Positions 39,635-49,865 of a stretch of 64,000 nt of DNA are shown here, piece by piece. A model generated the notes under the pieces. It ran no database searches, was not told the origin of the DNA, and worked only from the letters and a program-made list of their open reading frames with translations. This stretch comes from Methylomonas rosea (GTDB lineage Bacteria > Pseudomonadota > Gammaproteobacteria > Methylococcales > Methylomonadaceae). The stretch's first letter is position 1; every line of letters starts with the position of its first letter. Position numbers and translations under genes: made by a program. The stretch is taken from the NCBI RefSeq assembly GCF_024505055.1, contig NZ_JANIBL010000023.1:1-64000 (forward strand). Reading direction: 5' to 3'.

Positions 39635-40419
39635 TAACTGTGTTCGTTGGTTTGTAAGCCGTTCATGCTGATAGGCACTCGATAGCACCTGGATTGCAAA
39701 TTACCGTCATCGTACAATTCGAAGACCCGATACCCAGGCGCTTGCGTGTCCAGTTCAAACTCGGTCGCAAACGGTTTGAACTGGAAACAGCTGGCCGGTG
39801 TGGCGAATATCGCTATTTGTTTATGACTAGTTTGCATTTCCTGATGTAAATGGCCGCAAGTGATAGCTTTAATTTGCGGAAAGCGTGCCGCTACTGCCAG
39901 CAATTCCGCGCCGTTCTCAATTTGCATGGTATCCATCCAACTGCTCCGGCTCGTAACACAATGATGGTGTATCGCCAGCAGGGCTGGCATGTCATTTGTG
40001 CTTAACGTTTGCTGTAAAAATGCCAGTTCTTCCTGTGATACAAATCCAGCAGGACTGCCCGGTTTTTGGCTGTTTAAGGCAATAATCTGCCAACTCTTCA
40101 GCAACAGATGTTTGCGGCAACTAACGACACCTGCGTTCAGCTCGGTTTCCATCAGTTCCCAGTCGTCATGATTGCCCGGCAAGCACAGGCAAGGCGTCTG
40201 ATAAGTTTGCAGATGCCGGCAAATTCGCCGGTAGCTATCGGTGCTGGGATCCTGGCCCAAATCGCCGGTCAATAAAATCAGATCGAATTGGCCGTGAGTG
40301 GCGTGCGCGTGGGCTAGGGTCTCTTGGAAGTACTGCTCGGTGTCTATGCCGAGCATTTTATCGCCGGTATGCGGCAATATATGTAGGTCTGTCAGCTGCA
40401 AGACTTTTAAGATTGCCAT
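39631..40419 (-). CDS. cpdA: 3',5'-cyclic-AMP phosphodiesterase CpdA
   Basis: A calcineurin-type metallophosphoesterase of 262 aa that hydrolyses cAMP. Metal-binding motifs in order: [10 protein letters not shown] (~11), GDLGQDPS (~52), GNHDDWE (~82), LAIHHHC (~150) and CGHLHQE (~190). Length and motif spacing fit CpdA. Last of an apparent argA-Nudix-cpdA unit, with 3 bases between it and the Nudix gene. Confidence 0.85.
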   Translation of the reverse strand: MAILKVLQLTDLHILPHTGDKMLGIDTEQYFQETLAHAHATHGQFDLILLTGDLGQDPSTDSYRRICRHLQTYQTPCLCLPGNHDDWELMETELNAGVVSCRKHLLLKSWQIIALNSQKPGSPAGFVSQEELAFLQQTLSTNDMPALLAIHHHCVTSRSSWMDTMQIENGAELLAVAARFPQIKAITCGHLHQEMQTSHKQIAIFATPASCFQFKPFATEFELDTQAPGYRVFELYDDGNLQSRCYRVPISMNGLQTNEHSY

Positions 40420-40422
40420 TTT

Positions 40423-40875
40423 TCAGCGCAGATAAGGATAGTAGGCTTGGCTGTTAGGATGAACTTCACTCAAGTCTTCATGCTTGCCAAACCAACGGTA
40501 ATTAGAATGTTGTTGCGCCGGTAACTGATTAATATCGATATCCAGCTGCAATTGATAGCCTAAAACCACGTAATGGGTACTTATACCCGGCTGCTTGGCA
40601 AAATTAGTCTCATACAGATGGGTGAAGGCACCGAGTAAATCAGCGCTTTCCATGCTGTAGGCAGTGCCCAATTCGGTTTCAGTGATTCTTTGAAACGCAT
40701 CTTCCAGGGTTTCGGATTTAAAAATTCTGCCGCCGGGCACGAACCAATAGCCCGCCGCCGGTTCATTCACGCGCATGCCCATCAATATTTCGTCCTTGCT
40801 GGAACGTACAATTAAATCGATAGAGACTAATGGGGTGTTTTTTACGACTGTAAGAAAATCCTGTTTATCTAGCAT
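40423..40875 (-). CDS. Nudix hydrolase, GDP-mannose mannosyl hydrolase type
   Basis: A 150 aa Nudix protein. MLDKQDFLTVVKNTPLVSIDLIV and GYWFVPGGRIFKSETLEDAFQRITETELG (in parts) fit GDP-mannose mannosyl hydrolases, whose box is GGRx...E..E.G with a shortened REUXEE (here RITETELG). These cleave GDP-mannose or GDP-fucose to sugar and GDP. The ATG at 40875 is chosen because the frame upstream, reaching into argA, has no family match. Activity on GDP-mannose is inferred. Confidence 0.8.
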   Translation of the reverse strand: MLDKQDFLTVVKNTPLVSIDLIVRSSKDEILMGMRVNEPAAGYWFVPGGRIFKSETLEDAFQRITETELGTAYSMESADLLGAFTHLYETNFAKQPGISTHYVVLGYQLQLDIDINQLPAQQHSNYRWFGKHEDLSEVHPNSQAYYPYLR

Positions 40876-40913
40876 CCTATATTCCGCGAGCTGAGAGTGC
40901 GTGGAGGTTGATA

Positions 40914-42227
40914 TTAAACGTCTTTGTACAATACCTTGGAATTGCGCTGATAGTTGTAAGCGCTTTTCATCGGCTCCGGCAAATCGTCGATTTCGCAAGG
41001 TGTAAAACCGCGTTCGACAAACCAATGCACGGTTTGCGTGGAACGCACGAACAGGCGCTGGATATGCTCGGTTTTGGCTTTATTGCCGAGATACTCCAGT
41101 AAGCTGTTGCCGCGCGCGCCTTTTTGATAGTCGGCATGCACCGCCAAGCAGGCGATTTCCGCGCTGCTGCCGTCGTTCATCAAGTGAAAGGCCGTGCAGC
41201 CGATGATCAAGCCGTCGCGCTCGATGACGATGTAGTCGCCGATTTCCATTTCCAGCTTTTCCCGCGAACGCTTGACCAGGATACCTTGCAGTTCCAGGGG
41301 TTTGATCAATTCCATAATGCCGCCGATGTCGTCCAGCGTTGCCTGGCGTATCGTTTCGAACGCCGTAGAACTGACCAGCGTACCGATACCGTCTCGGGTA
41401 AACAGTTCCAGGAGCAGGGCGCCGTCCACATGGCGATTGATCAAGTGTGAACGCTGTACGCCTTTTAGGCAGCTTTGCATCGCGGCGCGCAGGGAACGGG
41501 CGACTTCGTCAGGCAGTGTTGGTGTATCTTGCAAGAGTGCCGACACTTGAGCCGTGGTGAGTTGTTGAATCGGCTGATTATCGTCAGGCGATACGCAATT
41601 TTGTTCGGTCAACAGAATCAACTTTTCGGCTTGCAAGGCGATGGCAACTTCGGTGGCGACTTCCTCGGCTGACAAGTTGAACACTTCGCCGCTGGGCGAA
41701 TAACCAATGGGTGAAATCAACACCACATTCTGCTGATCTAACTGTTGATGGATGGCTTGGGCGTCGATGCGCCGCACCTTGCCGGTATGGCAATAGTCGA
41801 TGCCGTCCAAAATGCCCAAAGGTTTGGCGGTAACAAAATTGCCGGACGCGACGCGTATCTTCGCGCCAGCCATCGGTGAGCCGGAAACGCCCATCGATAA
41901 CAGTGCTTCAATTTCCACGCGTACCAGTCCGGCCGCCTGCTTCACATATTGCAGCGTTGTGGCATCGGTGATGCGTAAATGGTGGTGAAATTGTGGCGTG
42001 TTGCCATGCTCCGTCACCTGTTCGTCGATTTGCGGGCGAATCCCATGCACCAGCACCAGCCGGACGCCCAGGCTTTTCAGCAACGCGAAGTCGTGAATCA
42101 GATTGTCGAAATCACGCTCCGTCACCGCGTTGCCGCCGAAAAAGATCACAAAGGTGCGATTGCGGTGCGCGTGAATGTAGGGCGATGAGTTTCTGAACCA
42201 ATTAACGAAAGTTGATTGATGATCCAT
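40914..42227 (-). CDS. argA: N-acetylglutamate synthase
   Basis: ArgA acetylates glutamate, the first step of arginine synthesis, and is normally inhibited by arginine. The 437 aa protein has the amino-acid-kinase-like domain (~20-290; FVIFFGGNAVTERDFDNLIHD, LVLVHGIRPQID) and a C-terminal GNAT acetyltransferase domain (~295-437; EIACLAVHADYQKGARGNSLLEYL, with the acetyl-CoA-binding QKGARG, and VHWFVERGF). This is the classical long gammaproteobacterial form. Confidence 0.95.
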   Translation of the reverse strand: MDHQSTFVNWFRNSSPYIHAHRNRTFVIFFGGNAVTERDFDNLIHDFALLKSLGVRLVLVHGIRPQIDEQVTEHGNTPQFHHHLRITDATTLQYVKQAAGLVRVEIEALLSMGVSGSPMAGAKIRVASGNFVTAKPLGILDGIDYCHTGKVRRIDAQAIHQQLDQQNVVLISPIGYSPSGEVFNLSAEEVATEVAIALQAEKLILLTEQNCVSPDDNQPIQQLTTAQVSALLQDTPTLPDEVARSLRAAMQSCLKGVQRSHLINRHVDGALLLELFTRDGIGTLVSSTAFETIRQATLDDIGGIMELIKPLELQGILVKRSREKLEMEIGDYIVIERDGLIIGCTAFHLMNDGSSAEIACLAVHADYQKGARGNSLLEYLGNKAKTEHIQRLFVRSTQTVHWFVERGFTPCEIDDLPEPMKSAYNYQRNSKVLYKDV

Positions 42228-42305
42228 GGAGTGTTTACAAATCGTTTGCGATGTTGCCGGTTGCTTAGTTTAACTTTGCCGACGTTAAAACCCAATCAGG
42301 GCTGG

Positions 42306-43133
42306 TTACTTGGTTTTTTTCCAACGGCTGGTCACATAATCCAACGCTTCTTGAATGTTGAGATCCCGAGTGCCACCGCCGGTCCGAACAAAGAATTTGG
42401 GTGTGTTGCTCTGAGTCAGAAACACCGGCCGATGTGAGGGTGAAACGATGACTCGGCAAACGTCGTGTTCGGCTAGTTTATGAAACAGCACGTGTATCAG
42501 CGGGCATAAATCCGCACCCAGATTCGTGGAGATCGCGGTCATCAAGGTTTGCTCGAAACCGTCTTGGTCGGGTTTTTTCAGGGTTTGAAAATCGGATTCC
42601 AGACCCAGGATCTCGCCGTTGTCGGCCACGCCGATCAGCAAGGTACCGCCAACCGGACTGTTAAAGAAGCCGGCCAGGGTTTTCATGATCACGCCTTCCA
42701 GGGTCTTATTCACGCGTTGTTCTTGAATATCCCAGCGCAGTGACGATTTAAATTCCAATAACGGTCCTTCGCCTTGACGGATGATGGTTGGCAGATCTTT
42801 TTCCAACTCGGCTTTCAGCGCGTCCAGATCCACCAGCCGTTTATGCAAAATCTGATAAAAACCTAGCGACAGCAAGCCCAGTATTGCGCCGATTTCGGCA
42901 TAAAACAGGATCAGATTATTCTGATTAATTTGGCCGGTCATCACCTCTTTGAACTGACTCAATACGAATTCGATTGAGGAAAGCGGGTCGGCGTTGCGCT
43001 CTCGCGAGCTAATGTAATCGTAACTGGGCGCCAATAAAAATATCCCCATCCCGGCACCAATCCAGCCGGCTATGAAATAGATTTTTAGCTTTTGTTTCCA
43101 GATGTAGAACAGTTGGAGGAGGAAGCGTTTCAT
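42306..43133 (-). CDS. Membrane-anchored Schlafen AlbA_2-type protein
   Basis: A 275 aa protein. Two N-terminal helices (~18-36, FIAGWIGAGMGIFLLAP; ~75-95, LILFYAEIGAILGLLSLGFY) anchor a cytosolic AlbA_2/Schlafen domain (~118-260) with GPLLEFKSSLRWD, AGFFNSPVGGTLLIGVADNGEILG and VFFVRTGGGT-like FFVRTGGGTRDL. This fold binds nucleic acid and, in some bacterial and animal Schlafens, cleaves tRNA; activity here is unknown. It lies 48 bases downstream of the PIN gene on the same strand, but its base composition resembles the housekeeping genes rather than the AAA-PIN pair. Confidence 0.8.
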   Translation of the reverse strand: MKRFLLQLFYIWKQKLKIYFIAGWIGAGMGIFLLAPSYDYISSRERNADPLSSIEFVLSQFKEVMTGQINQNNLILFYAEIGAILGLLSLGFYQILHKRLVDLDALKAELEKDLPTIIRQGEGPLLEFKSSLRWDIQEQRVNKTLEGVIMKTLAGFFNSPVGGTLLIGVADNGEILGLESDFQTLKKPDQDGFEQTLMTAISTNLGADLCPLIHVLFHKLAEHDVCRVIVSPSHRPVFLTQSNTPKFFVRTGGGTRDLNIQEALDYVTSRWKKTK

Positions 43134-43181
43134 TCCTGGGATAATGCTAAAAACATAGCATTGTGGCCGAAGTAAGAATAA

Positions 43182-43598
43182 TTAATGTGAATTTTGCCAT
43201 TCGATATAGACCTTGGCTAATTTCTCCATATCCCTGTCGCTGGCTAGTAAATTAAGTCGGTAATGTTGGGCTGTTATAAAGTGAAGAAAATCGATAGCCG
43301 CACATTTTCCTTTTAAGCTGATTCCTTTCGATTGGCTGTATCTGGAAAGCTGGATGGCTTGGTCATAGATTTCTTGTGTAATATCTAAAATTCCAAAGCT
43401 TTCGAAGATGGTTTTAAGTTGTTGGAAATTTTTGCTGTTAGTCAGCTTAACAGTCCGTAATGTTTCCAAATAGACCAATCGGTTAATGAATATTTCACTT
43501 TCTTCGTCTTCAAGTATAGGTCTCAGTTTGTTGATCGCTTCGGGTTTCTTTTTGTCGTAGGCATCGATAATCAAGTTGGTGTCGATGAAATACTTCAT
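43182..43598 (-). CDS. PIN-domain nuclease
   Basis: A 138 aa PIN-domain protein. The four acidic active-site residues are visible: Asp6 (FIDTNLII), Glu45 (LVYLETLRT), Asp103 (CAAIDFLHF) and Asp121/123 (LLASDRDME). So it is likely an intact metal-dependent ribonuclease. The start ATG shares one base with the ATPase stop (TAATG), and GAGGAAG lies just before, so it is translated coupled to the ATPase. No VapB-like antitoxin gene is adjacent. The region is AT-richer than its surroundings. Confidence 0.85.
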   Translation of the reverse strand: MKYFIDTNLIIDAYDKKKPEAINKLRPILEDEESEIFINRLVYLETLRTVKLTNSKNFQQLKTIFESFGILDITQEIYDQAIQLSRYSQSKGISLKGKCAAIDFLHFITAQHYRLNLLASDRDMEKLAKVYIEWQNSH

Positions 43599-44782
43599 TA
43601 ATCTTCCTCTTGCAAATTATTTACAAGATCCAACAATGCCTGTTTAGCCTTTTTTTGCTTTTCTTTATCGATATGGTCGATTTTTTCTTTGTTAAGATCG
43701 ACATTGAAGAATTCTTTAACAATATCGTTTAAAAAATAACTTTCAATACTGGTTACCGTTTTGGTTTTGACGATGTTTCCATTTCGAATCATCTCGTACC
43801 CTTCGCCGTTTTTTAAGCCCGATAATACTAAAGGCGAGTGAGTGGAAATGAAAAAAGTGGTATGCGGAAAAAACTCGCGCAGAACGCCGATAATTTTAGT
43901 TTGCCAACTAATATGTAAATGGGGTTCGATTTCATCAATAAAAACGATGCCGTCTACTTCGTTAAGGTTGGATTCGTTTGTCCAACCGCTATAACCGGCA
44001 ACAATTTCCTGAAAGATTTTAATTATCGAAATAAAACCGGTTGAGAGCTTGTCGAGTGGAGTATCGTTAATCAACAATTGCCCTTCGTAAAACATCAGTT
44101 TTAAAGATAAGCCGCCATCTTCGCGCCGATTGACTAAATCGAGCCCCGGCTCCAGCTTGTCCATCAGTTGCAGAACCGTAACGGCTTCCTGTTCTTTGTT
44201 TTGGTTTTTTACAACGAAATTTGGGTTAATGATCAGACGGGAAGCGAACCAATCTGCGATTTCCTGTTGTTCCAAACCACCGCCATTCAGATAACTTAGC
44301 GTGCGTTCAAAGCTATCGGTAAAACGATGCTGTTTGTCCGGAAGGATTTTTATATTGCTACTGTCGATATTTTTCGAAAAGCCACGATTTTTTGCCCCGA
44401 TGAATACAATCGGTTTGTCGCAAACGAATGAAGTATAGGTGTTGTTATTTTCTATGTGTTCAAAACGAGCAAATCTGAGGTCCTGATGTGCTTCATTTTT
44501 TATTTTACATTTATTGACTTCGAGTTCAATAGGTAGCTTTAAATAATATGATTTTAGTTTGTCGTGTATGTGTTTTTGTTGATATAAATCCGCATATTTG
44601 TAAGTTTTATTTCTCGAAAACATGGCGTGCGAATAAATCAAGGATTTCGCCATGTTTTCCAGAAGCTGTGTTTTTCCTATGCCGTTTTTTCCGATAAAGC
44701 AATAAATTTGTTGGTTTGCTTCCAGGCTTATATCAAAATCGAAACCTACTCCTAACTCTTCGGTTTTAAATGAGGTGATCAT
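43598..44782 (-). CDS. ABC/SMC-type AAA ATPase coupled to a PIN nuclease
   Basis: A 394 aa ATPase of the AAA_15/AAA_21 (OLD/RecF-like) group. Walker A is GKNGIGKT (31-38); a signature-like LSTGF precedes Walker B FIDEIEPHLH (~276-285) and the switch FISTHSPLVLSG (~307-318). It ends soon after, in a Lys-rich coiled tail (DHIDKEKQKKAKQALLDL), so it has no TOPRIM domain, unlike OLD or GajA. Such ATPases act as sensors that switch on partner nucleases in Septu, PARIS and related systems. Strong AGGAAGG ribosome site. AT-rich codon use compared with ilvD and argA suggests recent transfer. Confidence 0.85.
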   Translation of the reverse strand: MITSFKTEELGVGFDFDISLEANQQIYCFIGKNGIGKTQLLENMAKSLIYSHAMFSRNKTYKYADLYQQKHIHDKLKSYYLKLPIELEVNKCKIKNEAHQDLRFARFEHIENNNTYTSFVCDKPIVFIGAKNRGFSKNIDSSNIKILPDKQHRFTDSFERTLSYLNGGGLEQQEIADWFASRLIINPNFVVKNQNKEQEAVTVLQLMDKLEPGLDLVNRREDGGLSLKLMFYEGQLLINDTPLDKLSTGFISIIKIFQEIVAGYSGWTNESNLNEVDGIVFIDEIEPHLHISWQTKIIGVLREFFPHTTFFISTHSPLVLSGLKNGEGYEMIRNGNIVKTKTVTSIESYFLNDIVKEFFNVDLNKEKIDHIDKEKQKKAKQALLDLVNNLQEED

Positions 44783-44883
44783 GATTTCCTTCCTTAAGCC
44801 CGCTTAGAACTATTATGCCTGAATATAGATTAAGGATACCGAGATAAGCGCATTTTTTAGTCGGCCAAATTCACTCAACTCGC

Positions 44884-46734
44884 TTATTGCTCTTCCAGCT
44901 TGGACAAATCCCGCACCGCACCCTTGTCGGCGGAAGTGGCAAAATGGGCATAGGCTTTCAGTGCTACCGACACTTTGCGCGGACGTGGCTTGGCTGGTTT
45001 CCAGCCGAGTTTGTCCTGTTCGGTCCTGCGCTGGGCCAACTGCTCGTCAGATACCAACACATTGATCGTGCGATTGGGAATATCGATGCGGATACGATCG
45101 CCGTTGCGCACCAAGCCAATCGCCCCACCTGCCGCCGCTTCCGGCGAACAGTGGCCGATGGATAAACCGGAGGTGCCGCCGGAAAAACGGCCGTCGGTCA
45201 ACAGTGCGCAGGCTTTGCCCAAGCCTTTGGATTTGATATAGCTAGTTGGATACAGCATCTCCTGCATGCCGGGTCCGCCTTTGGGGCCTTCGTAGCGGAC
45301 TACTACCACATCACCGGCTTTGACTTTATTGTTCAAGATATTTTCGACGGCTTCGTCTTGCGATTCGACCACGTGGGCGCTGCCTTCAAACACCAGCAGG
45401 CTGTCGTCCACGCCAGCTGTTTTGATCACGCAGCCGTCTAGGGCGATATTGCCATGCAGTACCGCCAAACCGCCTTCCAAACTGAAGGCATGTTCAATCG
45501 AGCGAATGCAGCCTACAGCGCGATCCTTGTCCAGGCTGGGCCAGCGCGAGTTCTGACTGAAAGCAACCTGAGTCGGAATCCCGCCCGGCCCGGCCTTGTA
45601 AAACGTTTCGACTGCCTCGCTGGGGTTAGCGGCAATGTCCCATTGCGCGATGGCCTCACCCAGGGTGTTGGCATGCACGGTGGGTACGTCGGTATGCAGT
45701 TTGCCGGCCCGATTCAGTTCCGCCAAAATGGCCATGATGCCACCGGCGCGGTGCACGTCTTCGATATGGTATTTATCGGTGTTGGGTGCCACTTTACACA
45801 ATTGCGGTATCACTTTGGACATGCGATCGATGTCGGCCAGCGTGAAATCGATACCGGCTTCTTGGGCGATGGCCAGTAGGTGCAAAATGGTATTGGTCGA
45901 ACCACCCATGGCAATATCCAGCGCGATAGCATTTTCAAACGCTTTAAAGCCAACCGAGCGCGGCAGCACCGATTCGTCGTTTTGTTCGTAATATTGTTTG
46001 GCCAGTTCGACGATGCGCCATCCGGCTTGTTTGAATAACTGTTCGCGGTCGGCGTGGGTGGCGAGCACCGTACCGTTACCGGGCAAGGATAAGCCCAAAG
46101 CTTCTGTTAGGCAGTTCATGGAATTGGCGGTGAACATGCCTGAGCAAGAGCCGCAGGTAGGGCAGGCGGAGCGCTCGACAGCTGCTAAATCGCCATCGGA
46201 GACTTTGCTGTCGGCTGCCATCACCATCGCATCGACCAAATCCAGTTTTTTGATGTCGGCACGTTCAGCCAAACGCACTTTGCCGGCCTCCATCGGCCCA
46301 CCGGAAACAAAAATGACCGGGATGTTGATGCGCATCGCCGCCATCAGCATGCCGGGGGTGATTTTGTCGCAATTGGAAATACAAACCAGCGCATCGGCAC
46401 AGTGGGCATTGACCATATATTCCACGCTGTCGGCAATCAGGTCGCGGCTGGGCAAGCTATACAGCATGCCGTCGTGCCCCATAGCAATACCGTCATCCAC
46501 CGCGATGGTATTAAATTCCTTTGCCACGCCGCCGGCTTGTTCGATCTCGCGCGCCACCAGTTGCCCCAGGTCTTTCAAATGCACATGGCCGGGCACGAAC
46601 TGAGTGAAGGAGTTGGCTATGGCGATAATCGGTTTATCGAAGTCCCCGTCTTTCATGCCGGTGGCGCGCCACAATGCGCGCGCGCCAGCCATATTGCGGC
46701 CTTGAGTGGTGGTATGAGAACGGTATGCAGGCAT
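44884..46734 (-). CDS. ilvD: Dihydroxy-acid dehydratase
   Basis: IlvD dehydrates dihydroxy acids in isoleucine and valine synthesis, using an iron-sulfur cluster. From the ATG at 46734 it is 616 aa, the E. coli length. Motifs: [26 protein letters not shown] at the start (in parts), [11 protein letters not shown] (~122-132), [24 protein letters not shown] (cluster cysteines, ~195-218) and a C-terminal [15 protein letters not shown]. An ATG seven codons upstream is rejected. Confidence 0.97.
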   Translation of the reverse strand: MPAYRSHTTTQGRNMAGARALWRATGMKDGDFDKPIIAIANSFTQFVPGHVHLKDLGQLVAREIEQAGGVAKEFNTIAVDDGIAMGHDGMLYSLPSRDLIADSVEYMVNAHCADALVCISNCDKITPGMLMAAMRINIPVIFVSGGPMEAGKVRLAERADIKKLDLVDAMVMAADSKVSDGDLAAVERSACPTCGSCSGMFTANSMNCLTEALGLSLPGNGTVLATHADREQLFKQAGWRIVELAKQYYEQNDESVLPRSVGFKAFENAIALDIAMGGSTNTILHLLAIAQEAGIDFTLADIDRMSKVIPQLCKVAPNTDKYHIEDVHRAGGIMAILAELNRAGKLHTDVPTVHANTLGEAIAQWDIAANPSEAVETFYKAGPGGIPTQVAFSQNSRWPSLDKDRAVGCIRSIEHAFSLEGGLAVLHGNIALDGCVIKTAGVDDSLLVFEGSAHVVESQDEAVENILNNKVKAGDVVVVRYEGPKGGPGMQEMLYPTSYIKSKGLGKACALLTDGRFSGGTSGLSIGHCSPEAAAGGAIGLVRNGDRIRIDIPNRTINVLVSDEQLAQRRTEQDKLGWKPAKPRPRKVSVALKAYAHFATSADKGAVRDLSKLEEQ

Positions 46735-46827
46735 GATGATTCCAACTGAAAGCAAAAGCGGCGCTTAAACTGCCGCGGGAAGGCGTCGTTTACCGCAGAA
46801 AAATACTGCGGATAAATAGTTTAAAAA

Positions 46828-47466
46828 TTAAAAACTGTCCCAGCCGCTGGAGCGGCGGCGCCAGCTAAGTTTGGGCAGAATAAAGCCCAGCAATACGCCG
46901 AATAAGGCCAAACCGCCGCCGTATAAAAACCAGTCCTGGTTACTGCTATCGGTTAGTGCCTGATTTTCGCGTTTTAACTGTTGTAGTTCGCGCTCGACGG
47001 AGATTACGCGTTCCTGCAATTGGTCGCGCTGTTGTTTGAGTTGTATCGCATTGGCAGCGGTTTGCTGAAGTTCGCTAAGGTCTGCGCTGAGCTTGTCGCG
47101 TTCTTTGCCAATTTCCTGACTGTTGGCTTGTCCGGCTTTAAGTTGTTTGTTTTCTTCCAGCAGCGCTTCCAGCTTTTTGCTGGCGGCTTCCAGCTGATTA
47201 CGGGCACTGGGTTCGCCGGTTAGGTAACGGCTGAGAATGAAGCCTTCCGCGCCGGTACTGGTTTGGATATAGGTGTAGCCGTTCTCGGTACTTTCTTGCA
47301 ACACGCTGACCGGAATACCGTTTTCCAACATTTTTACGATCTTGGTGCGCTCGCTTTCGCCGCTGCGCAACGGCACTTCGACTTTGTCGGTGACGTAAGC
47401 GGTTCTTGCCATGGCAAGCGGGCTAATCAGCAGACAGGCAAAAATGTAGGCAAAAGATTTTTTCAC
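46828..47466 (-). CDS. SH3-domain membrane protein, YgiM/TIGR04211 type
   Basis: A 212 aa protein: signal peptide (VKKSFAYIFACLLISPLAMA), bacterial SH3 domain (~22-90; VEVPLRSGESERTKIVKMLENG), a long coiled coil (~100-175, Glu/Gln/Leu) and a C-terminal membrane helix (DWFLYGGGLALFGVLLGFILP). This is the layout of E. coli YgiM. Role in the envelope unknown. The start is GTG at 47466, where the signal peptide begins; the frame continues to 47646 but the extra part is Arg/Ser-rich and overlaps argF. Confidence 0.82.
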   Translation of the reverse strand: MKKSFAYIFACLLISPLAMARTAYVTDKVEVPLRSGESERTKIVKMLENGIPVSVLQESTENGYTYIQTSTGAEGFILSRYLTGEPSARNQLEAASKKLEALLEENKQLKAGQANSQEIGKERDKLSADLSELQQTAANAIQLKQQRDQLQERVISVERELQQLKRENQALTDSSNQDWFLYGGGLALFGVLLGFILPKLSWRRRSSGWDSF

Positions 47467-47513
47467 AGTATCACTCTTCGTTCGGCTTAAAGAAAGCGGC
47501 GATTCTAGCGAAA

Positions 47514-48413
47514 TTATCGGCAGATGAGAAATTCCAGTAGTGCTTTCTGAGCGTGCAGGCGATTCTCGGCTTCCGGAAATATCACGCTTTGCGGGCCGTC
47601 GATCACCTCTGCCGTGACTTCTTCGCCGCGATGCGCAGGCAGACAATGCATGAACAGCGCATCGGCTTTGGCGGCAGCCATGGTTTTGCTGTTGACCTGA
47701 AAATCCTTAAATACGAATTCGCGTTTTTTCTGTTCCTCTTCCTGGCCCATGCTGGCCCAGACGTCGGTTACGACCAAGTCGGCTTGTTGCGCGGCTTGTT
47801 CCGGCGTATTAAAAAACGCTACTCGGTGCCCGGCGGCATCGACGATGCCTTGCTGTGGACGGTAATCGATAGGGCAGGCGATGTTTAATTTAAAGTCGAA
47901 TTGCCGCGCGGCGTTGATATAGGAATGACACATATTGTTGCCGTCACCGATCCAGGTCACCGTTTTACCGGCGATGTCGCCACGCAGTTCAAAATAGGTC
48001 TGCATGTCCGCCAATAACTGGCAGGGATGCAACAAATCAGTCAGCCCGTTTATCACGGGTACCCGCGAGTACTTGGCGAATGTGGTGACCGTCTCGTGAT
48101 TGTTGGTGCGCAGCATGATGCAGTCCACCATGCTGGAGATAACCTTGGCGCTGTCTTCCAACGGTTCGCCGCGGCCTAGTTGGGTGTCGCGCGGTGACAG
48201 AAATAATGCGCTACCACCGAATTGGGCCATGCCGGCTTCAAAGGAGATGCGGGTACGGGTAGAGGATTTTTCGAAAATCATCGCCAGTACTTTGCCTTTG
48301 AAAGGCTGATAGTTCGGGTCGCGATGCGCTTTGAGTTGAATCGCCCGTTGAATCAGGGTGTGTAATTCGGCGCTGGACAAATCCAGCAGACTGATGAAGT
48401 GTCTGGGTTGCAT
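47514..48413 (-). CDS. argF: Ornithine carbamoyltransferase
   Basis: ArgF makes citrulline from ornithine and carbamoyl phosphate. The 299 aa protein has the carbamoyl-phosphate motif [10 protein letters not shown] (~51-60), [11 protein letters not shown] (~128-138) and the ornithine-site [11 protein letters not shown] (~262-272). It follows argD on the minus strand with only two bases between, so the pair is an operon. Confidence 0.96.
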   Translation of the reverse strand: MQPRHFISLLDLSSAELHTLIQRAIQLKAHRDPNYQPFKGKVLAMIFEKSSTRTRISFEAGMAQFGGSALFLSPRDTQLGRGEPLEDSAKVISSMVDCIMLRTNNHETVTTFAKYSRVPVINGLTDLLHPCQLLADMQTYFELRGDIAGKTVTWIGDGNNMCHSYINAARQFDFKLNIACPIDYRPQQGIVDAAGHRVAFFNTPEQAAQQADLVVTDVWASMGQEEEQKKREFVFKDFQVNSKTMAAAKADALFMHCLPAHRGEEVTAEVIDGPQSVIFPEAENRLHAQKALLEFLICR

Positions 48414-48415
48414 GG

Positions 48416-49591
48416 TTATTGTCTGCTAAATTCCTGAATGAGCGCTGCCAAGGTTTCGGTCAGCGTTAATATTTGTGCGTCGTCGATAATCAGCGGCGGC
48501 AATAAGCGGATCGTGTTGTCGGCAGTGACGTTGATCAATAAGCCCTGTGTCAAGGCTTTGCCGACCAGTTCGCCGCAAGGCCGATCCAATTCAATGCCTA
48601 TCATCAAGCCTTTATGGCGAATATCGACGATATGCGGGTTGCCGGTCAGCGCGTCCTTGAAGAGTTGGCAAATCCGCGCGCCCTTGGTTTGGGCATCGGC
48701 GATCAGTGTGCCGGACGTCAAGGTTTCCAGCACCGCCAACGCCGCGCTACAGGCTAGTGGGTTGCCGCCGAAGGTCGAACCGTGATTGCCGGCTTGTAAC
48801 ACCTCCGCCGCTTTGCCACGCGCCAGGCAGGCGCCAATCGGCACGCCGTTACCCAAGGCTTTGGCCATAGTGCATACATCCGGCAGGATGCCGTTATGTT
48901 GGTAGGCCAGGAATCGTCCGGTACGGCCGGCACCAGTCTGAATTTCGTCCAGCATCATCAGCAAGTTATGCCGATCACACAGAGCGCGAATTTGATTCAA
49001 ATAATCCCCTGCCGGGATATTCACACCACCTTCACCTTGCACCGGTTCGACCAGAATCGCGACGATGTTTTTATCTGCCGCGATGGCGGTTTCGATAGCA
49101 TCAATGTTGTTATACGGCACATGAGTAAATCCAGCCAGCAACGGGGTGAAGCCTTGTTTGATCTTGGCGTTCCCTGTTGCGCTCAAAGTACCCATGGTCC
49201 GGCCATGGAAGCTTTTTTCCATGGTCAAAACCACGGGATTCTCGATGCCTTGTTGATGGCCGTATTTGCGCGCAATTTTGATTGCCGCTTCGTTGGCTTC
49301 CGCACCGGAATTGCTGAAAAACACATTATCCATGCCGCTCAGCTCGATTAATTTATCCGCGAGTTGAGACTGTAGTTCCACGCCGTACAGATTGGAGGTA
49401 TGCAGCAAGGTTTTGCTTTGCCGGCAGAGCGCTTCATGCACGGCCGGGTGGGCGTGACCGAGGTTGCACACGGCAATGCCGGCGACCGAGTCGAGATAGC
49501 GACGTCCAGCGGTATCCCACAGCCACGCGCCTTCCCCGCGTGCAAAAGTGACCGACTGGCGGGCATAAGTAGGCATGATGTGACTGGTCAT
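48416..49591 (-). CDS. argD: Acetylornithine aminotransferase
   Basis: ArgD is a PLP enzyme that converts N-acetylglutamate semialdehyde to N-acetylornithine, and often also acts in lysine synthesis. The 391 aa class III protein has [18 protein letters not shown] (~93-110), the PLP Asp in [13 protein letters not shown] (~213-225) and the Schiff-base Lys in [15 protein letters not shown] (~238-252). An in-frame ATG at 49576 (MPTYARQ) is an equally likely start. First gene of argD-argF. Confidence 0.95.
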   Translation of the reverse strand: MTSHIMPTYARQSVTFARGEGAWLWDTAGRRYLDSVAGIAVCNLGHAHPAVHEALCRQSKTLLHTSNLYGVELQSQLADKLIELSGMDNVFFSNSGAEANEAAIKIARKYGHQQGIENPVVLTMEKSFHGRTMGTLSATGNAKIKQGFTPLLAGFTHVPYNNIDAIETAIAADKNIVAILVEPVQGEGGVNIPAGDYLNQIRALCDRHNLLMMLDEIQTGAGRTGRFLAYQHNGILPDVCTMAKALGNGVPIGACLARGKAAEVLQAGNHGSTFGGNPLACSAALAVLETLTSGTLIADAQTKGARICQLFKDALTGNPHIVDIRHKGLMIGIELDRPCGELVGKALTQGLLINVTADNTIRLLPPLIIDDAQILTLTETLAALIQEFSRQ

Positions 49592-49865
49592 TGTGCTAAG
49601 GCTCTGAAAGTGTTTTGAAAAACGCTATTCGCTCGAAAAAAGCGCGCGATTATATTTTTTTCATCCCGTATAAGCAATAAATAGTTTTTCCTGAAAATCT
49701 GGTAACTCGCTCGATGTGCAAAACCTTATCGGAGCGGCTTCCAGCAAATTTTCGAGTACTGGGGCGTTTGTTATAAATCTGTAACATTGATGCTTTAAAT
49801 TCTTGCAAATTAAGCTGTTTCCACCGGTTTGAATTTGCCGGCGATATATTCACAAAGGACTTGCG

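Noticed and set aside
47467-47646. N-terminal extension of the SH3-domain protein
   Set aside because: Arg/Ser-rich, overlaps argF, and would bury the signal peptide; the GTG at 47466 fits better.
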